A DNA stretch of 64,000 nt. Source: Polynucleobacter sp. UB-Piko-W3. GTDB lineage: Bacteria; Pseudomonadota; Gammaproteobacteria; Burkholderiales; Burkholderiaceae. Under the pieces are notes generated by a model. The model was not told the DNA's origin, made no database searches, and saw nothing but the letters and a program-made list of their open reading frames with translations. Positions 62,729-64,000 of this stretch are shown here, piece by piece. The DNA is taken from positions 277,374 through 341,373 of the forward strand of contig NZ_JACVPY010000002.1 of NCBI RefSeq assembly GCF_018881635.1, read 5' to 3'. The translations under genes and the position numbers were made by a program. The number at the start of each line of letters is the position of its first letter. Positions within the stretch are counted from its first letter, which is position 1.

Positions 62729-63430
62729 ATGCGTGATTACACATACCTAGGTGGTGCCCGTTTTACGATCAACAATCTTTTTCGCAGTCAGCGCTTTGAT
62801 ATTGACCGCTTAGACATGAGCTGGGTCGATGGTGAGAAACCTCAATTTACCCGCGGGCTCAGAATCGTCGATCAAGAAGAGGTTAATACCATCACTGTCG
62901 ATGGTGAGGACGGCGATAACCTGATCTATAGCCTCACGTTAATCTTTAGCAATGAAGGTCGTTTTGATTTAGCTTACAAAGCGATCATGCAATCGGCCAA
63001 AGCAGCATTACAAGCCAAAGGCTATCGGGTGCTTACCAGCAAGCCAGGACATCACCAGCTCATGTTGCAAGCCTTGCCTCTCACCGTCGGCATAGATAAA
63101 TCTAGCCTTATCTTGCTCGATCATTTACGTAAGCAAAGAAATGCAATTGACTATTCTGGAGATCTTGTTTCAGATGCTTTGACGACAGAAGCGATTACTC
63201 AGGCTGAGACCTTATTAAATCTTGTTCAGACTTTATTGATTCCAGTTATACATTTGGAAGATACGAACTTCGAATGGATCGATCCAGACGATGCCCCAGA
63301 ATTAACTGAAGAGGATCTCAAACGAGGTATATGGAAGATCAACGGGCGAATAGTGTCTGAAGCAGAGGGTAGAGCGGCTTTTGCCGAGAGACTTCGTAAT
63401 AGTTCTAAGAACAAGGCTGGTAAGACTTAA
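62729..63430 (+). CDS. HEPN-like domain protein
   Basis: The 233-residue protein starts at an ATG with AAGGAG upstream. Residues about 78-170 follow the HEPN helical pattern: GRFDLAYKAIMQSAKAALQ, GYRVLTSKPGHHQL, and LRKQRNAIDY (133-142), where relatives have R-x4-6-H or R-N-x3-Y. The N-terminal 75 residues are of unknown type, and the acidic C-terminus contains DDAPELTEEDL. HEPN proteins are often RNases in toxin or defence modules. No nucleotidyltransferase partner is adjacent. RNase activity is unproven, because the usual His is replaced by Tyr. Confidence 0.65.
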   Translation: MRDYTYLGGARFTINNLFRSQRFDIDRLDMSWVDGEKPQFTRGLRIVDQEEVNTITVDGEDGDNLIYSLTLIFSNEGRFDLAYKAIMQSAKAALQAKGYRVLTSKPGHHQLMLQALPLTVGIDKSSLILLDHLRKQRNAIDYSGDLVSDALTTEAITQAETLLNLVQTLLIPVIHLEDTNFEWIDPDDAPELTEEDLKRGIWKINGRIVSEAEGRAAFAERLRNSSKNKAGKT

Positions 63431-63526
63431 CCGTTCCTGTAATGCATACCCCTAAAAAGGTATGCTTACATCCAGCAAAATTTCTCTTTAAAGAAAATCT
63501 ACTGCCCACGTTACCTTCTTAATTTC

Positions 63527-64000
63527 TTACTGATCCGTAAATTGCAGTTTAGCCAAGCGGGCATACAGACCACTACGCAGAATTAAATCCGCATGCGTCC
63601 CCGTTTCAATGATTCGGCCGTTCTCTAATACCAAAATCTTATCGGCTTGCTTTACTGTAGACAGGCGATGCGCAATCACAATGGTAGTACGATGATCCAT
63701 CGCAGCTTCCAAAGCGCGCTGCACCAGTAATTCGGATTCAGCATCTAGAGCGCTTGTGGCTTCATCTAACAGTAACAAGGCAGGATTTTTTAAGAGGACT
63801 CTGGCAATGGCAATACGTTGCTTTTGCCCTCCTGATAAACGAATCCCGCGATCACCCAAGAAGCTTTGATAGCCTTCAGGCAACTTAGAGATAAATTCAT
63901 CAGCAATTGCCAAACGAGCAGCAGCAAATACTTCTTCATCGGTGGCATCCATTTTGCCAAAGCGAATATTCTCCATCGCGTTATCAGAAAAAATCACAAT
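63527..64000 (-). CDS. ABC exporter ATPase, N-terminal part beyond window
   Basis: The C-terminal 157 residues of an ABC half-transporter with fused ATPase are visible, running off the right edge. [14 protein letters not shown], the ABC signature [16 protein letters not shown], Walker [14 protein letters not shown] and the His switch VIAHRLSTV are intact. The pattern fits MsbA/lipid- or peptide-type exporters. The membrane domain and Walker A lie outside, so the substrate class cannot be assigned. Confidence 0.87.
   Translation of the reverse strand: MVIFSDNAMENIRFGKMDATDEEVFAAARLAIADEFISKLPEGYQSFLGDRGIRLSGGQKQRIAIARVLLKNPALLLLDEATSALDAESELLVQRALEAAMDHRTTIVIAHRLSTVKQADKILVLENGRIIETGTHADLILRSGLYARLAKLQFTDQ

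Noticed and set aside
63444..63465. Hairpin GCATACC / GGTATGC after the HEPN-like gene
   Set aside because: No T run on either side, so it was not called a terminator.
1..64000. CRISPR arrays, tRNA or rRNA genes, insertion sequences, integrases
   Set aside because: Looked for on both strands by eye. No regularly spaced repeats, tRNA cloverleaf motifs, transposase or integrase signatures were found.

Overview
The window looks like ordinary chromosome from a free-living betaproteobacterium of the Burkholderiaceae, most like Polynucleobacter. The grounds are moderate GC, short intergenic spaces, many tripartite-tricarboxylate (TctC/Bug) periplasmic receptors, trxA-rho order, an AddAB-like nuclease pair, a DUF5993-DsbB pair and orphan modA/tupA genes. 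This assignment is inferred from protein character and gene order; no database search was run. No rRNA, tRNA, CRISPR array, insertion sequence or integrase was seen.

Layout. 1-6.7 kb: partial NAD(P)H-hydrate dehydratase, an MBL/beta-CASP nuclease, an amino-acid-type binding protein, a LOG protein, a putative channel, a flavoprotein and TerC. 6.8-16 kb: Bug receptors, a phasin-like protein, a Trp-rich protein, a four-domain rhodanese, an H1-like histone, selD, an RNA helicase, a thioesterase and an acetyltransferase. 16-22 kb: a two-repeat periplasmic protein, a tungstate receptor and a molybdate receptor flanking a LysR/ModE-like regulator, then feoAB behind a Fur-box-like site. 22-31 kb: two FAH-family hydrolases, three Bug receptors, an exported class II aldolase, a c-type cytochrome, SemiSWEET, a lipoprotein hydrolase, DUF5993-dsbB and envelope proteins. 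31-37 kb: MATE pump, membrane glycosyltransferase, rpmE2, rho and trxA.

37-48.5 kb carries DNA repair: an addB-like/addA-like operon and an SOS-controlled umuDC with a textbook LexA box. Between these lie a tartrate/D-malate-type dehydrogenase and its Bug receptor. 48.5-57 kb is a small-acid catabolic region: three Bug receptors, a PDC-hydrolase-like amidohydrolase, an isocitrate-lyase/PEP-mutase family enzyme, a racemase/isomerase-fold protein without its cysteines, and an IlvD/Edd-type sugar-acid dehydratase. 57-61.5 kb has a methyltransferase-dehydrogenase-aminotransferase operon and a MESH1-like (p)ppGpp hydrolase.

The most unusual part is 61.5-63.4 kb. A consensus promoter (TTGACA, 18 bp, TATAAT) drives a predicted structured RNA of about 125 nt ending in a strong terminator. 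The 5' end of this RNA can pair with the first arm of the terminator, as in a switch. Four small unrecognised or HEPN-like genes follow. The window closes inside an ABC-exporter gene.

Nine Bug receptors occur without any TctA/TctB membrane component, so they are probably served by permeases encoded elsewhere.
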